Shown: positions 44,607-55,348 of the stretch, piece by piece
Layout of the letters: every line of letters starts with the position of its first letter
How positions within the stretch are numbered: the first letter of the stretch is position 1
NCBI GenBank assembly: GCA_025210525.1
Contig: JAOARP010000010.1
Coordinates: forward strand, 62,001 to 126,000
Direction: 5' to 3'
Source of the DNA: Marinisporobacter sp.
GTDB taxonomy: Bacteria > Bacillota > Clostridia > Peptostreptococcales > Thermotaleaceae
Length of the DNA stretch: 64,000 bases
Translations under genes and position numbers: made by a program
The notes under the pieces: model-generated
The model's input: the letters and a program-made list of their open reading frames with translations, nothing else
Databases searched by the model: none
What the model was told of the DNA's origin: nothing

Positions 44607-45413
44607 TTGTTGATCTTTAGGAATTTTTACGACGACTTCTATATATTCACCTTTATCTGACTGTTTGTATTCAGCATTTAATCCAGTTTCTTTAATAGCA
44701 TTATATGCATTTTTTAATGTGTTTAAATAAATTTTAAAATTAAAAGCACTTTTTATCCTTTTTTTTGTATTTTCTTCATCTGGTTTAGTCAGTTCATCTA
44801 ATATTTCATTAATTCTTTTTTCCGTCTTCTTTACATTTAAATCTTTACTAATAATTTCTTTTAAAACCATCATTTGTAACTTTTCATCATGTAACTTTAA
44901 TAAAGCTCTTCCATGTCTTTCCGTTAGCCCATTTTCTATTAATAAATCTTTTACTTCTTCAGGTAATTTTAAAATTCTCAATTTATTTGCAATAGTAGAT
45001 TGATTTTTCCCAACTTTCTGGGCAATTTCCTGCTGTGTAAAATCATGATCTTGCATTAAATGAAGGTATCCTTGTGCTTCCTCTATAAAGTTCAAATCTT
45101 CTCTTTGTAAATTTTCAATAAGTGCAAGAACTGCCGAATCCTGATCTGTCATTTCCGTTACAATTGCAGGTATATTTTGAAACTTAGCAAGCTTTGCAGC
45201 TCTTAATCTTCTCTCACCAGCTACTAGCTCATAACGATTTTCTCCAATTTTTCTAACACTTATAGGCTGTAATACACCATATACTTTTATAGATTCACTT
45301 AATTCTTCTAAGTTTCCTTTTTTGAAAACTTTTCTTGGCTGATATGGATTCGGTAAAATAGAATCCACAGGAATCTGTAAAACTGCTGTACCTAGGTCTT
45401 TTATCATCATCAC
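44604..45413 (-). CDS. noc: Nucleoid occlusion protein Noc / second ParB-like protein
   Basis: A 269-residue ParB-family protein. It contains LPNPYQPRKVF, VAGERRLRAAKLA, ENLQREDLNFIEEAQGY and a KVGKNQSTIANKLRILKLPEEV helix-turn-helix. Compared with parB in this window it has a different N-terminus without the ParA-stimulating tail. Position just downstream of rsmG matches Noc, which binds its own NBS sites and blocks division over DNA; no NBS site was mapped. I cannot exclude an unrelated ParB paralogue. Confidence 0.88.
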   Translation of the reverse strand: MMMIKDLGTAVLQIPVDSILPNPYQPRKVFKKGNLEELSESIKVYGVLQPISVRKIGENRYELVAGERRLRAAKLAKFQNIPAIVTEMTDQDSAVLALIENLQREDLNFIEEAQGYLHLMQDHDFTQQEIAQKVGKNQSTIANKLRILKLPEEVKDLLIENGLTERHGRALLKLHDEKLQMMVLKEIISKDLNVKKTEKRINEILDELTKPDEENTKKRIKSAFNFKIYLNTLKNAYNAIKETGLNAEYKQSDKGEYIEVVVKIPKDQQ

Positions 45414-45527
45414 TCTTCCCCTTATACATATAACTCTTCTAAGTAACTATTCGTCAAAAAATTTTAACTTCCTTCCTTATCAAAAAATTTTCTAAAACTT
45501 TCGTTTTACAAAATATTTATATACCCT

Positions 45528-46247
45528 TTATATTAGCGGCTTTTTAGTCGGAGTTCCTGCCTTCCTAGGATATTTTGTCGGAGTTTTTTTTATTTTCTCT
45601 ATTACAACAATATTGTGAGTAATATCAGAAAATGGTAATTTTATATCTTTCTTTTCAACAAATCTACCACCTAAAACTTCTATTGCTTTTTTTGATGTTT
45701 TCATTTCCTCATCAATATTCGGACCTTTTTGACAAACAAAATACCCTCCAACCTTTACAAAAGGTAAACAATACTCACATAATACATTTAACGGGGCTAC
45801 AGCTCTAGCAACAGCAACGTCATATTTTTCTCGGAAGTTTTTATTTTGTCCAAAATCTTCTGCACGTCCATGCTGAAAATCTACAGATTTTAATCCTACA
45901 TTTTCACAAACCTCTTGAAGAAACTTAATCCTCTTATTTAATGAATCTAATAAAGTTAATTCTACATTAGGATAATAAATATTTATAGGAATCCCTGGAA
46001 AACCTGCTCCTGTTCCTACATCAATCACTTTATCATTTTCCTTTATAAAAGGAAGAGTCATACAGCATAAAGAATCTAGAAAATGTTTGATCATTACTTC
46101 TTTTTCATCTGTAATAGCTGTAAGATTGATTTTTTCATTCCACTCAATTAATAAATCCTTATACTTTAAAAATTGATCCATCTGATCCTCATTTAAAGTT
46201 AATCCTAATTCTTCTGATCCTTTTTGAAGAATTTCTATGCTATTCAT
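45528..46247 (-). CDS. rsmG: 16S rRNA (guanine-N7)-methyltransferase RsmG
   Basis: A 239-residue Rossmann methyltransferase. Seen: [37 protein letters not shown] (SAM motif), [15 protein letters not shown] and [11 protein letters not shown]. It methylates G527 of 16S rRNA. The ATG at 46247 has AGAGGTGAG upstream; GTG at 46256 is in frame but poorly placed. It overlaps the mnmG stop by 8 bases. A Pro/Lys-rich C-terminal tail ([15 protein letters not shown]) extends past the family domain. Confidence 0.95.
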   Translation of the reverse strand: MNSIEILQKGSEELGLTLNEDQMDQFLKYKDLLIEWNEKINLTAITDEKEVMIKHFLDSLCCMTLPFIKENDKVIDVGTGAGFPGIPINIYYPNVELTLLDSLNKRIKFLQEVCENVGLKSVDFQHGRAEDFGQNKNFREKYDVAVARAVAPLNVLCEYCLPFVKVGGYFVCQKGPNIDEEMKTSKKAIEVLGGRFVEKKDIKLPFSDITHNIVVIEKIKKTPTKYPRKAGTPTKKPLI

Positions 46248-48135
46248 TTCTCTCACCTCTTTTTCTTCTCTGTTGCTCTAGATAAATTAAAAGCACAGAA
46301 ATATCAGCAGGTGATACTCCAGAGATTCTTGATGCTTGTCCTACAGACAGTGGTTTTATACTATTTAGCTTTTGTCTTGCTTCAATCCTTAATCCATCAA
46401 TATAACTATACTCAATGTTTGGATCTAGCTTTTTCATTTCAAGCTTTTTAAACTGCTCAATCTGCTTTAATTGTTTTCCAATATATCCTTCATATTTTAT
46501 CTGTACTTCACATTGTTCAATTACTTGCAGTGGATGATCTGGTCTTTCTTCATCTAGCTCTTTTAAATCTTCATAAGTAATTTCAGGACGTTTTAATAGA
46601 TTATATAAAGATATACCACTCTTTAAAGTAGCTGTATTTTTTCTTTCTAAAAATTCATTAGCTATACTAGGAGTTACAGTTGTTTCTTTTAATCTATCCA
46701 TTTCTTTTTCCATTAATTGTTTCTTGTTTAAGAATCTATCATATCTTTCCTTTGTTACTAATCCTATTTGGTATCCTTTTTCTGTAAGTCTTAAGTCTGC
46801 ATTATCTTGTCTTAATACTAAGCGATATTCTGCACGAGATGTCATCATTCTATAAGGTTCATTGGTTCCTTTTGTTACTAAATCATCAATAAGAACTCCT
46901 ATGTACGCCTCTGAACGGTCTAATGTAAATCCTTCTTTTCCTTGAATTTTAAGGGCTGCATTGATCCCTGCAATAAGTCCCTGTGCTGCTGCTTCTTCAT
47001 ATCCAGAGCTTCCATTAAATTGACCTGCCGAAAATAGATAAGGAATGTCTTTACATTCTAAAGTTAACTTTAACTGTAACGGGTCAATACAATCATATTC
47101 AATGGCATAAGCTGGTCGCATAATTTTTACATTTTCCATACCTGATATACTTTGATAGAATTTTACTTGAACATCTTCTGGAAGACTCGTAGACATTCCT
47201 TGCACATACATCTCATTCGTATTTAATCCTTCTGGTTCAATAAACAATTGATGTCTTTTCTTATCTGAAAATCTTGTAATCTTATCTTCAATAGAAGGAC
47301 AATATCTTGGTCCTGTTCCTTCTATTTCACCACCATACATAGCTGAACGATGAATATCTTTTCTAATAATCTCATGAGTATTTTCATTGGTATAAGTTAA
47401 CCAACAAGGAACTTGCTCTTTTTCTAAATGTTCATTCATAAACGAAAAAGGAACAATTTTTTCATCCCCTGGCTGCTCTTCCATTTTTGAAAAATCTAAA
47501 GTAGATTGGTCTACCCTTGCAGGTGTACCTGTTTTAAATCTTGCCATCTTTAGACCTATTTCTTTCAGACTTCCTGTTAACTGCTTAGAAGAAGCTAATC
47601 CATTTGGTCCACTTTCATAGCTTGTACGACCAATAAATATTTTTCCTCCTAAATAAGTTCCTGTAGCTAATATGACAGCTTTTCCTATATATATAGATCC
47701 TGTGCTCAAAACAACACCTTTTACATGATTATCTTCTACAAGAATTTCAATAACTTCGCCTTGCTTTACATCCAAATTTTCTTGATTTTCTAATACCTTT
47801 TTCATTTCCATATGATAAAGATTTTTATCCGCTTGGGCTCTTAATGAATGAACTGCTGGACCTTTTGCTGTATTCAGCATACGACTTTGTATGAAGGTTT
47901 TATCTATATTTAGTCCCATTTCTCCACCTAATGCATCTATTTCTCTTACCAGATGTCCTTTTCCAGTTCCTCCTATAGAAGGATTACAAGGCATCATAGC
48001 AATAGAATCTAAGTTAATAGATAAAAGTAATGTACTATGTCCCATACGTGCTGGGGCTAATGCTGCTTCAGATCCAGCATGACCTGCTCCAAAAACAATT
48101 ACATCATAATTTCCTCCTTCAAATTTCTCTAGCAT
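46240..48135 (-). CDS. mnmG: tRNA uridine-5-carboxymethylaminomethyl modification enzyme MnmG
   Basis: A 631-residue FAD enzyme starting with [21 protein letters not shown], then [48 protein letters not shown] and [18 protein letters not shown]. With MnmE it modifies wobble U34 of several tRNAs. The length and motifs are complete. It is 11 bases after mnmE. Confidence 0.97.
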   Translation of the reverse strand: MLEKFEGGNYDVIVFGAGHAGSEAALAPARMGHSTLLLSINLDSIAMMPCNPSIGGTGKGHLVREIDALGGEMGLNIDKTFIQSRMLNTAKGPAVHSLRAQADKNLYHMEMKKVLENQENLDVKQGEVIEILVEDNHVKGVVLSTGSIYIGKAVILATGTYLGGKIFIGRTSYESGPNGLASSKQLTGSLKEIGLKMARFKTGTPARVDQSTLDFSKMEEQPGDEKIVPFSFMNEHLEKEQVPCWLTYTNENTHEIIRKDIHRSAMYGGEIEGTGPRYCPSIEDKITRFSDKKRHQLFIEPEGLNTNEMYVQGMSTSLPEDVQVKFYQSISGMENVKIMRPAYAIEYDCIDPLQLKLTLECKDIPYLFSAGQFNGSSGYEEAAAQGLIAGINAALKIQGKEGFTLDRSEAYIGVLIDDLVTKGTNEPYRMMTSRAEYRLVLRQDNADLRLTEKGYQIGLVTKERYDRFLNKKQLMEKEMDRLKETTVTPSIANEFLERKNTATLKSGISLYNLLKRPEITYEDLKELDEERPDHPLQVIEQCEVQIKYEGYIGKQLKQIEQFKKLEMKKLDPNIEYSYIDGLRIEARQKLNSIKPLSVGQASRISGVSPADISVLLIYLEQQRRKRGERNE

Positions 48136-48146
48136 CCATATCCCTC

Positions 48147-49526
48147 CTATTTTCCTAAACAGAAGTTAGCAAATATTTGATCGATTACATTTTCTCCTAC
48201 TGTATCCCCTGTAATTTCTCCTAAATATTCCCAACAATTTTTCACATCTACTTCTACAAAATCTAATGGTAAACCTTTTTGAATAGCATTAATGGCATCT
48301 AGTATACTCGTCTTAGCTCTTTCTAATGCATCCTTATGCCTTACATTCGTAACAAAGGAAGCTTCTCCTTGCTTAACAACTCCTCCATACACCATCTCAC
48401 CAATTGTCTCTTCCAATTGGTTTAATCCAATTCCTTCTGTCATAGATACTTTAATGATTTTTTTATCTGGAAGAAGGTTTTTAATTTCTTCTTCATCTAA
48501 GGCAATAGGTAAATCTGTTTTATTCATTAAAATAATCGTTTGTCTATTTTTAAGGAGTTCTATAATTTCACGGTCTTCGTCTGTTAATGCTTCTGAAGCA
48601 TTTAATACAAAAATAACTAAATCTCCTTTATTGAAAAAAGCTTTACTTCTTTCCACACCAATTTTTTCAACAAGGTCTTCTGTTTCTCTAATCCCTGCTG
48701 TATCAACAATTTTTAAAGGAATCCCTCTAATACTTACAAACTCCTCTATAATATCTCTTGTTGTTCCTGGTATTTCTGTAACAATAGCTCTTGATTCTTT
48801 AAGGAGTGCATTCATCAAAGAAGATTTTCCAACATTAGGTTTTCCAATAATCACTGTATGTAATCCCTCTTTAATAATTTTTCCTGTATCTGAACTATCA
48901 AGAAGGGTTTTAATATCTTTTTGAATTTTATTTGAACTCTCTAAAAGCTCAGTATATGTAATTTCTTCAATATCTTCATCTGGAAAATCAATATTCACTG
49001 TAATATGTGCCATTATTTCTAAAAGATCATGACGAATTGCTTTTACCTCATTCGATAAAGATCCTTCTAATTGTCCAAAAGCTACATCAAAGCTCTTCTC
49101 TGTCTTTGCACTAATTAAGTCCATAACCGCTTCTGCTTGTGATAAATCAATTCTTCCGTTTAAAAAAGCTCTTTTCGTAAATTCTCCTCGTTCTGCCATT
49201 CTTGCACCATTTTTAAGCACCAATCCTAAAATTTTTCGTACAGGTACAATTCCACCATGACAGTTTATCTCTACCACTTCTTCAGCTGTATATGTAAAGG
49301 GAGCTTTCATATATGTCACTAATACTTCATCAATTATTTTTTCCGTATGAGGATCTATGATTTTCCCATGAGTAAGTCTTCTTGATTTATATTCCTTAAT
49401 ACTATTTCCTTTTGTAGGAACAAAAATTTTATCAAGTATTTCTAAAGATAAATTTCCACTTAATCTTACAATCCCAATGCCTGCTTCTCCAGGTGCTGTT
49501 GCAATAGCTGCAATTGTATCGCTCAT
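48147..49526 (-). CDS. mnmE: tRNA modification GTPase MnmE
   Basis: A 459-residue protein. It has the folate-binding N-domain ([14 protein letters not shown]), helical domain and an inserted G domain ([27 protein letters not shown]). It ends in the invariant FCLGK with the essential Cys. It pairs with MnmG, the next gene. GAGGTGAG precedes the ATG. Confidence 0.97.
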   Translation of the reverse strand: MSDTIAAIATAPGEAGIGIVRLSGNLSLEILDKIFVPTKGNSIKEYKSRRLTHGKIIDPHTEKIIDEVLVTYMKAPFTYTAEEVVEINCHGGIVPVRKILGLVLKNGARMAERGEFTKRAFLNGRIDLSQAEAVMDLISAKTEKSFDVAFGQLEGSLSNEVKAIRHDLLEIMAHITVNIDFPDEDIEEITYTELLESSNKIQKDIKTLLDSSDTGKIIKEGLHTVIIGKPNVGKSSLMNALLKESRAIVTEIPGTTRDIIEEFVSIRGIPLKIVDTAGIRETEDLVEKIGVERSKAFFNKGDLVIFVLNASEALTDEDREIIELLKNRQTIILMNKTDLPIALDEEEIKNLLPDKKIIKVSMTEGIGLNQLEETIGEMVYGGVVKQGEASFVTNVRHKDALERAKTSILDAINAIQKGLPLDFVEVDVKNCWEYLGEITGDTVGENVIDQIFANFCLGK

Positions 49527-49596
49527 TTTCTCACCTCTTCAATTAAATCACTTCTTTATTCTATCATTAGTATACCAAAATATGAATAAACAATAA

Positions 49597-49626
49597 CAAA
49601 ACCCAGTAATCGCTACTGGGTTTTCG
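49597..49626 (-). terminator. Terminator after jag
   Basis: On the minus strand, AAACCCAGTA/TACTGGGTTT stem with a short loop and following T residues. It separates jag from mnmE. Confidence 0.88.
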
Positions 49627-49630
49627 TAAA

Positions 49631-50248
49631 TTATTTTGCTGCAATTACAACTTTTCTAAAAGGCTCTTCTCCTTGACTTCTTGTTTGAACATATGGATGA
49701 TTTTGTAGTGTAGAGTGAATGATTCTTCTCTCATAAGGATTCATAGGTTCAAGGACGATATCTTGTCTTTTTATTTTTACTTGATTTGCTAACTTATTTG
49801 CAAGTCTTATTAGTGTCTGTTCTCTTTTTCTTCTATAATTTTCTGTATCTACTACAACTCTTAAGTAGTTTTCGCGGCTCTTATTGACAACTAAACTTAC
49901 AAGATATTGTATAGCATCTAATGTTTGTCCTCTTCTTCCTATTAGTACGCCCATATCTTCACCAAAAACTTCTACATATAAGCTATTTTCCTTTAGTTTT
50001 GTCTTGCACTGGGCTTCAACCTTCATATCCTTAAATACACTTTTTAAAAATTCCACAGCTTCTTCTTCTGGATTATCAATCACTGTAACTTTAATTTTTG
50101 CTAATTTCGTACCAATAAATCCTAGAAAACCTTTGCTTGGTTCTTCTATTACCTCAACATCTACTTTGTCTCTTGTAACTTTTAATTCTTCAAGAGCACT
50201 TTTCACAGCTTCTTCTACAGTTTTTCCTGTCTTTTCTGTGAATCTCAT
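49631..50248 (-). CDS. jag: RNA-binding protein Jag (KhpB)
   Basis: A 205-residue protein with the Jag-N domain (FTEKTGKTVEEAVKSALEELKV), a linker, a KH domain (GVLIGRRGQTLDAIQYLVSLVVNK) and the R3H domain (EPMNPYERRIIHSTLQNHPYVQTRSQGEEPFRK). Jag/KhpB binds many RNAs and influences cell elongation and sporulation. It follows yidC closely, as usual. Confidence 0.95.
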   Translation of the reverse strand: MRFTEKTGKTVEEAVKSALEELKVTRDKVDVEVIEEPSKGFLGFIGTKLAKIKVTVIDNPEEEAVEFLKSVFKDMKVEAQCKTKLKENSLYVEVFGEDMGVLIGRRGQTLDAIQYLVSLVVNKSRENYLRVVVDTENYRRKREQTLIRLANKLANQVKIKRQDIVLEPMNPYERRIIHSTLQNHPYVQTRSQGEEPFRKVVIAAK

Positions 50249-50249
50249 A

Positions 50250-50909
50250 TTAACTTAACTCCTCCTTAGACGCTGTACCTTTTGGCATAAAATATTGCTG
50301 AGCCATTTGGAATCCATTACTTACAACCCAATATAATGTCAGTCCTGCAGGAAAGCTTCTTCCCCACCAAAGAATCATAATAGGCATCATCATGTTCATT
50401 GTTTTCATGGTTTGGTTTTGACTAGCTGCTCCAGTATTTGCAGTGCTCATTGAAAAATATGTTGTAATGGCTGCTAATATAGGAAGTATCCATGGATCTG
50501 GATTGCTTAAATTTGGTACCCATAAAAAGGATTCACTGATGGCTGTAAGAAAAGTTGGATCTGAAATATATTGTGCTGGCGTTCTTAATACGGAAAATAA
50601 TCCAAATATTATTGGGATTTGAATAAGTAATGGTAAACATCCACCCATAGGATTAATTTTATGTTCTTTATACAGCTCCATTGTTTTAATGTTAAGCTTT
50701 TCTTTATCATTTTTATATTTTTCCTGAAGCTCTTTGAGCTTTGGTTGTATTTTTGTCATTTCTCTTGTACTTTTTAATTGCTTCATCGTAAGTGGTAATA
50801 GAAACAATTTTACAACTACTGTAAATACGATAATGGATATACCATAATTACCTATTAAATTATATAGATATAATAATAGATATCCCATTGGTTTAGCTAA
50901 AAAACGCAT
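50250..50909 (-). CDS. yidC: Membrane protein insertase YidC/Oxa1
   Basis: A 219-residue protein with five membrane segments. The conserved Arg-containing region is VVVKLFLLPLTMKQLKSTREMTKIQPKLKELQEKYKND, then LPLLIQIPIIFGLFSVLR and LYWVVSNGFQMAQQY. It inserts small membrane proteins. No lipoprotein signal is seen; this matches the short Gram-positive form. Confidence 0.95.
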   Translation of the reverse strand: MRFLAKPMGYLLLYLYNLIGNYGISIIVFTVVVKLFLLPLTMKQLKSTREMTKIQPKLKELQEKYKNDKEKLNIKTMELYKEHKINPMGGCLPLLIQIPIIFGLFSVLRTPAQYISDPTFLTAISESFLWVPNLSNPDPWILPILAAITTYFSMSTANTGAASQNQTMKTMNMMMPIMILWWGRSFPAGLTLYWVVSNGFQMAQQYFMPKGTASKEELS

Positions 50910-50932
50910 TAAAATTATTACCCCCTATTCTG

Positions 50933-51151
50933 TTATTTTAAAGGGTCATATCCTCCTGTGTGAAAGGGATGACATTTTAAAATCCTTTTTATACTTATCA
51001 TAGTACCTCTAATCGCACCATATTTTTCTAAAGCTTGTAATGCATATTGGGAACAGGTTGGATAAAATCTACAAGTTTGAGGTTTTAAAGGTGAAATGTA
51101 TTTCCTATATAGTTTCACCATTCCTATCAATAGTTCCTTCAAGATTTTCAC
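50933..51151 (-). CDS. yidD: Membrane protein insertion efficiency factor YidD
   Basis: A 72-residue YidD with [35 protein letters not shown] and a GGYDPL end, the family's three Cys intact. It assists YidC. GTG at 51151 follows the rnpA stop directly with no clear ribosome site, so it depends on translational coupling. Confidence 0.94.
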   Translation of the reverse strand: MKILKELLIGMVKLYRKYISPLKPQTCRFYPTCSQYALQALEKYGAIRGTMISIKRILKCHPFHTGGYDPLK

Positions 51152-51487
51152 CTATTTCAATAATTTTGATTTTTTTAGAATGTGCACCATGGCCTTTTCT
51201 ACATCTTTATACGCTGCATCTTTTATATTGGCTCTCGCAATAAAAATAAGATCATATCCACTTTGAATATTTGAACTATATAAACGGAAAGCTTCCTTCA
51301 TCAATCTTCTTGATCTATTTCTAATTACACTATTGCCAACTTTTTTACTGGCAATAAATCCTACTCGATTACATTCCTGATTTTTCTTTAGATAAAATAG
51401 CACTACGTATCGATTCGCCAATGACTTTCCTCTAGCATAGATCTTTTTAAAAGCAGCATCTTCTCTTAATCGCAATGGTTGCTTCAT
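51152..51487 (-). CDS. rnpA: Ribonuclease P protein component
   Basis: A 111-residue basic protein. The start LRLREDAAFKKIYARGKS, FIASKKVGNSVIRNRSRRLMKEAFRL (RNR motif) and DLIFIARANIKD are typical. It supports the RNase P RNA in tRNA 5' processing. ATG at 51487 has GAAGGA upstream; the TTG at 51505 is a longer alternative. Confidence 0.95.
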   Translation of the reverse strand: MKQPLRLREDAAFKKIYARGKSLANRYVVLFYLKKNQECNRVGFIASKKVGNSVIRNRSRRLMKEAFRLYSSNIQSGYDLIFIARANIKDAAYKDVEKAMVHILKKSKLLK

Positions 51488-51555
51488 ATTTTTTCCTTCT
51501 TTCAAAATGCAAAAATCACCCTGTCTCTTTATTGTTATAAAGTAAGCCCTTATAG

Positions 51556-51580
51556 AAAAAGGCCACTTTATGCGGCCTCT
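51556..51580 (-). terminator. Hairpin after rpmH
   Basis: AGGCC and GGCCT arms with a nine-base loop and a T tract on the minus strand. It probably attenuates reading into rnpA. Confidence 0.7.
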
Positions 51581-51714
51581 TATGCAGTCAAACTTTTTCT
51601 GCCTTTTAATCTACGTCTCTTTAAAACATTTCTTCCTGCTTTTGTACTCATTCTTTTTCTGAATCCATGCTCTTTCTTTCTTTGTCTTTTCTTTGGCTGA
51701 TAAGTTCTTTTCAC
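51580..51714 (-). CDS. rpmH: 50S ribosomal protein L34
   Basis: A 44-residue highly basic protein from GTG at 51714 (GGAGGTG six bases upstream). It reads [20 protein letters not shown] and ends GRKSLTA, the L34 signature. It lies next to rnpA, the universal order to the left of oriC. Confidence 0.97.
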   Translation of the reverse strand: MKRTYQPKKRQRKKEHGFRKRMSTKAGRNVLKRRRLKGRKSLTA

Positions 51715-52327
51715 TCCGAACACCTCCTTCAAAATCTATCATATATATTAAAATGATCATATTTCTATCTAAAATGAGCATTTACTAAATAATTATAACT
51801 TTGCTCAGAAAATATGTCAAGAATATTATTAAAATGGCTTTTTGTGGATAAATTAATCACCAAATATTTTTATTGTGGATAATTTTTGACATATCATTGA
51901 AATCCTTTTTTTTATTTGATATTATTAAATAAACTTGTTGATATGTGGAGAAATTATTAAAACTATTCACTTTTATACACAAGGTGTGGATAATTTTGTG
52001 TATAACTTATATTTTTTATATGTTTTTTCTTTTTTTCTATACTTTTTTCCTTGTGCATATTTTTTTTTGGATTTTTATAAATTTGTGTATAAATATTTTC
52101 TGTTGTCATCATATTCATTTTATTAATATATTATCCACAGGATTATTAATTTCCTAGTTTATAAAATTTATACAAGAAAAAATTAAACTTGTCATAATTC
52201 ATCCACAATTTCTGTGGATATTTTGTGGATATTTGTTTTTTTACCTCAAAAAAATTTTTTCTTCCATTATAAAAACGTTCATTTTTTATATATAGTTTTA
52301 AATTTGATTTCGTAAGGAGGTCGTCTT
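51715..52327. other. Replication origin oriC
   Basis: About 610 AT-rich bases between rpmH and dnaA. Perfect DnaA boxes (TTATCCACA or complement) start at 51843, 51874, 51985 and 52131. One-mismatch boxes start at 52199, 52213 and 52224. Two paired boxes and a very T-rich strand (52015-52130) form the probable unwinding region. The divergent promoters of dnaA and rpmH must also be here. Confidence 0.9.
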
Positions 52328-53668
52328 ATGAGTACCCAACTGTCTCAAATATGGCAACAAACACTCAATTTAATCAAAACAGAACTCACAGAAGTTAGCT
52401 ACAATACTTGGCTTAAACCCATAGAACCCCTAACTATAAACGGAAAAAATATCGTTTTGGCTGTAGCAAATGATTTTTCAAAAGGGATCCTCGAAGCAAG
52501 ATATGCAACACTGATTATCAACGCATTAAAACAAATTACTTCTGAAGAATACCATTTAGTATTTACCGTTCCAGGTAGTGAAACTTATTTAAAAGCATCT
52601 CAAGCTGGACCAACTACTCAAAATACTAAAGATTCCTTTGAAACCCTTAACCTGAACCCAAAGTATGTTTTTGATACCTTTGTTATTGGTAATAGTAATC
52701 GTTTCGCCCATGCAGCATCTCTTGCTGTTGCAGAAGCACCAGCAAAAGCATATAATCCTTTATTTATATATGGAGGAGTAGGTCTTGGAAAAACTCACTT
52801 AATGCATGCAATTGGTCATTTTATACTAGGTCAAAATCCAAATGCAAAGGTTGTTTATGTTTCATCAGAAAAATTTACAAATGAATTAATTAACTCTATT
52901 CGAGATGATAAAAATGAAGAATTTCGTAATAAATATCGACACGTTGATATTTTACTAGTAGATGATATTCAATTCATCGCCGGTAAAGAAAGAACCCAGG
53001 AAGAATTCTTCCATACCTTTAATGCTCTTCATGAAGCAAATAAGCAAATTATCATCTCTAGTGATCGACCACCAAAAGAGATTCCAACCCTAGAAGATCG
53101 ATTACGCTCAAGATTTGAGTGGGGGCTAATTACAGATATTCAAGCACCTGATCTTGAAACGAGAATTGCCATTCTTCGCAAAAAAGCTGATGTGGAAGGC
53201 ATTGATGTTCCTAATGAAGTCATGCACTATATTGCAAAGAAAATTCAATCAAATATTCGAGAATTAGAAGGAGCTTTAATAAGAATTGTAGCCTATTCAT
53301 CTCTTACAAATAAAGAAGTCACAATAGAGCTTGCAAGTGAAGCACTAAAAGACATTATTACATCTAGCAAACCTAAGCAAATCACTGTTCCTCTTATTAA
53401 GGATGTGATCGCTGAAAATTTTAATATTAAATTAGATGATTTTAATTCAAAAAGAAGAACTAGATCTATCGCATATCCAAGACAAGTTGCTATGTATTTG
53501 TCTAGGGAATTAACCGATTTATCTCTTCCTAAAATTGGAGATGAATTTGGAGGAAGAGATCATACGACTGTTATTCATGCTCACGAAAAGATTTCAAAAG
53601 ATATTGAATCTAATCCTGATTTTAAAATAAAAATTGATGCAATTATTAAAGAAATAAAGGGAAAATAA
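52328..53668 (+). CDS. dnaA: Chromosomal replication initiator DnaA
   Basis: A 446-residue initiator. Domain I is about residues 1-85 and domain II is short. The AAA+ domain III has [17 protein letters not shown] and [18 protein letters not shown]. Domain IV contains [16 protein letters not shown], which reads DnaA boxes. AAGGAGGTCGTCTT precedes the ATG. It is preceded and followed by boxes, as expected for autoregulation. Confidence 0.98.
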   Translation: MSTQLSQIWQQTLNLIKTELTEVSYNTWLKPIEPLTINGKNIVLAVANDFSKGILEARYATLIINALKQITSEEYHLVFTVPGSETYLKASQAGPTTQNTKDSFETLNLNPKYVFDTFVIGNSNRFAHAASLAVAEAPAKAYNPLFIYGGVGLGKTHLMHAIGHFILGQNPNAKVVYVSSEKFTNELINSIRDDKNEEFRNKYRHVDILLVDDIQFIAGKERTQEEFFHTFNALHEANKQIIISSDRPPKEIPTLEDRLRSRFEWGLITDIQAPDLETRIAILRKKADVEGIDVPNEVMHYIAKKIQSNIRELEGALIRIVAYSSLTNKEVTIELASEALKDIITSSKPKQITVPLIKDVIAENFNIKLDDFNSKRRTRSIAYPRQVAMYLSRELTDLSLPKIGDEFGGRDHTTVIHAHEKISKDIESNPDFKIKIDAIIKEIKGK

Positions 53669-53903
53669 TTCACAGTAGGCTGTGATTATGATCTTAATAA
53701 AATGTTTATAAATTTAATCCTATAAATAATCCTATGCATATGTGGATAAATATATGCTAGATATTCACATTTTATTATTTCTCCTAAGTGTTGAATTTTT
53801 AATCCATATGACACTTATCCACAAATTCACAGCGCCTACTACTATTACTACTATAAATTTATATTATTTATCTATGTTTTTATAAAAAGGAGGTTATCCA
53901 CAA
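53669..53903 (+). promoter_or_regulatory. dnaA-dnaN intergenic region with DnaA boxes
   Basis: Perfect DnaA boxes start at 53741, 53815 and 53894. The last one abuts the dnaN start codon and overlaps its ribosome site AGGAGG, so bound DnaA could block both transcription and translation initiation. The region may be part of a bipartite origin. Confidence 0.85.
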
Positions 53904-55007
53904 ATGAAGATCATTTGTAACCAACGAAAGTTATCCTCAAGTATTAATACGGTTCAAAAAGCTGTATCATCAAAGACACCTATGCCTATATTAAAAGGTA
54001 TATTACTAGAAACTTGTGGAGAACAATTAAAACTAGTTGGTACGGATTTAGAAATAGGAATAGAAAATTATATAGAGGCAGAAATCATATCTTCAGGAGC
54101 AGTTGTTTTATCTGCCAAAATATTAGGGGATATTATTAGAAAATTACCAGATGCAGATATTGAAATAGAAGTAGATGAAAATAATAATACAATTATTCGA
54201 TGTGAAAATTCAGAGTTTACGCTTATAGGACAAGCAGCTGTTGAATATCCAGAATTACCAGTGGTTGAAGAAGAGGACGTCTATAAATTACCACAAGATC
54301 TTTTAAAAAATATGATTAAGCAGACAGTTTTTGCTACTTCATTAGATGAAACCCGTCCAATTCTGTCAGGTGTTCTAATGGAACTTCACCAAGATGCTAT
54401 TAATATGGTTGCTTTAGATGGTTATCGATTAGCTTTAAGAAAAGCAAATGCAAAAAATACATTGAATCAAAAATCTGTTATTCCATCAAAAACATTGAAT
54501 GAAATTAATAGAATATTATCAGAAGAAGAAAATACAGATGTGGAAATTTTCTTTACGGATAAGCATGTTTTATTTAATATGAATCAAACACGAGTAATTT
54601 CAAGATTGTTAGAAGGAGAATTTATAAATTATCATCAAATTATTCCAAAAGAATACAAATCGAGAGCAAAAGTAAAAACAAAACATCTACTAGATAGTAT
54701 AGAACGTGCTTCACTACTAGCGAAAGAAGGAAAAAATAATTTAGTAAAATTTTCAGTAAGTGATGAATGTATGAATATTACTTCTAATGCAGAAATAGGA
54801 AAAGTATTTGAATCTGTTTCAATAGAATTAGAAGGAGATGATATTGATATTGGATTCAACTCAAAATATTTTTTAGATGCTTTAAAAATTATAGACAGTG
54901 AAGAAGTCTATTTAGAGTTTACAACAAGTGTTAGTCCATGTATTGTAAAACCAGTAGATCATAATAATTATACTTATCTAATTTTACCTGTTAGATTAGT
55001 AGGATAA
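53904..55007 (+). CDS. dnaN: DNA polymerase III beta clamp
   Basis: A 367-residue sliding clamp with three clamp folds; it starts MKIICNQRKLSSSINTVQKAVS and has the conserved YPELP and LILPVRL end. It tethers the polymerase to DNA. The start and ribosome site overlap a DnaA box. Confidence 0.97.
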   Translation: MKIICNQRKLSSSINTVQKAVSSKTPMPILKGILLETCGEQLKLVGTDLEIGIENYIEAEIISSGAVVLSAKILGDIIRKLPDADIEIEVDENNNTIIRCENSEFTLIGQAAVEYPELPVVEEEDVYKLPQDLLKNMIKQTVFATSLDETRPILSGVLMELHQDAINMVALDGYRLALRKANAKNTLNQKSVIPSKTLNEINRILSEEENTDVEIFFTDKHVLFNMNQTRVISRLLEGEFINYHQIIPKEYKSRAKVKTKHLLDSIERASLLAKEGKNNLVKFSVSDECMNITSNAEIGKVFESVSIELEGDDIDIGFNSKYFLDALKIIDSEEVYLEFTTSVSPCIVKPVDHNNYTYLILPVRLVG

Positions 55008-55011
55008 GGGG

Positions 55012-55045
55012 AAGGAGTTCTCAAAGTTTTGGAGAACTCCTTTTA
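55012..55045 (+). terminator. Terminator after dnaN
   Basis: A perfect 11-bp stem (AAGGAGTTCTC/GAGAACTCCTT) followed by TTTTA. Confidence 0.85.
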
Positions 55046-55090
55046 TAGATTTTAGCTCGAAAAGGATAAAATAAAAGGAGTGAATGGATT

Positions 55091-55300
55091 ATGGTAGAAT
55101 TAAAAATAGACGGTGAGTATATACAGTTAGATAAGGCTCTAAAGCTTGCAGAGTTAGCTCAAACAGGTGGACATGCTAAAATGGTTATACAAGATGGTTT
55201 GGTAACGGTAAATGGCGTTGTAGAAACTAGAAGAGGAAAGAAATTAAGAGATGGTGATGTGGTAGAATTAGAAGGTGAAAAGTTTATCATAAAAAACTAG
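55091..55300 (+). CDS. yaaA: S4-domain RNA-binding protein YaaA (RlbA)
   Basis: A 69-residue protein made of one S4 domain: LDKALKLAELAQTGGHAKMVIQDGLVTVNGVVETRRGKKLRDGDVVEL. It is conserved between dnaN and recF and implicated in 50S ribosome assembly. AAAAGGAG lies upstream of the ATG. Confidence 0.92.
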   Translation: MVELKIDGEYIQLDKALKLAELAQTGGHAKMVIQDGLVTVNGVVETRRGKKLRDGDVVELEGEKFIIKN

Positions 55301-55348
55301 AAAACTGCTTTTTAATGAATTAAGTTAAAAGGGCAAGGGGTGCAACGA

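Noticed and set aside
48292-48924. 210-codon plus-strand ORF inside mnmE
   Set aside because: Antisense shadow of the mnmE coding sequence; composition is that of the complementary strand.
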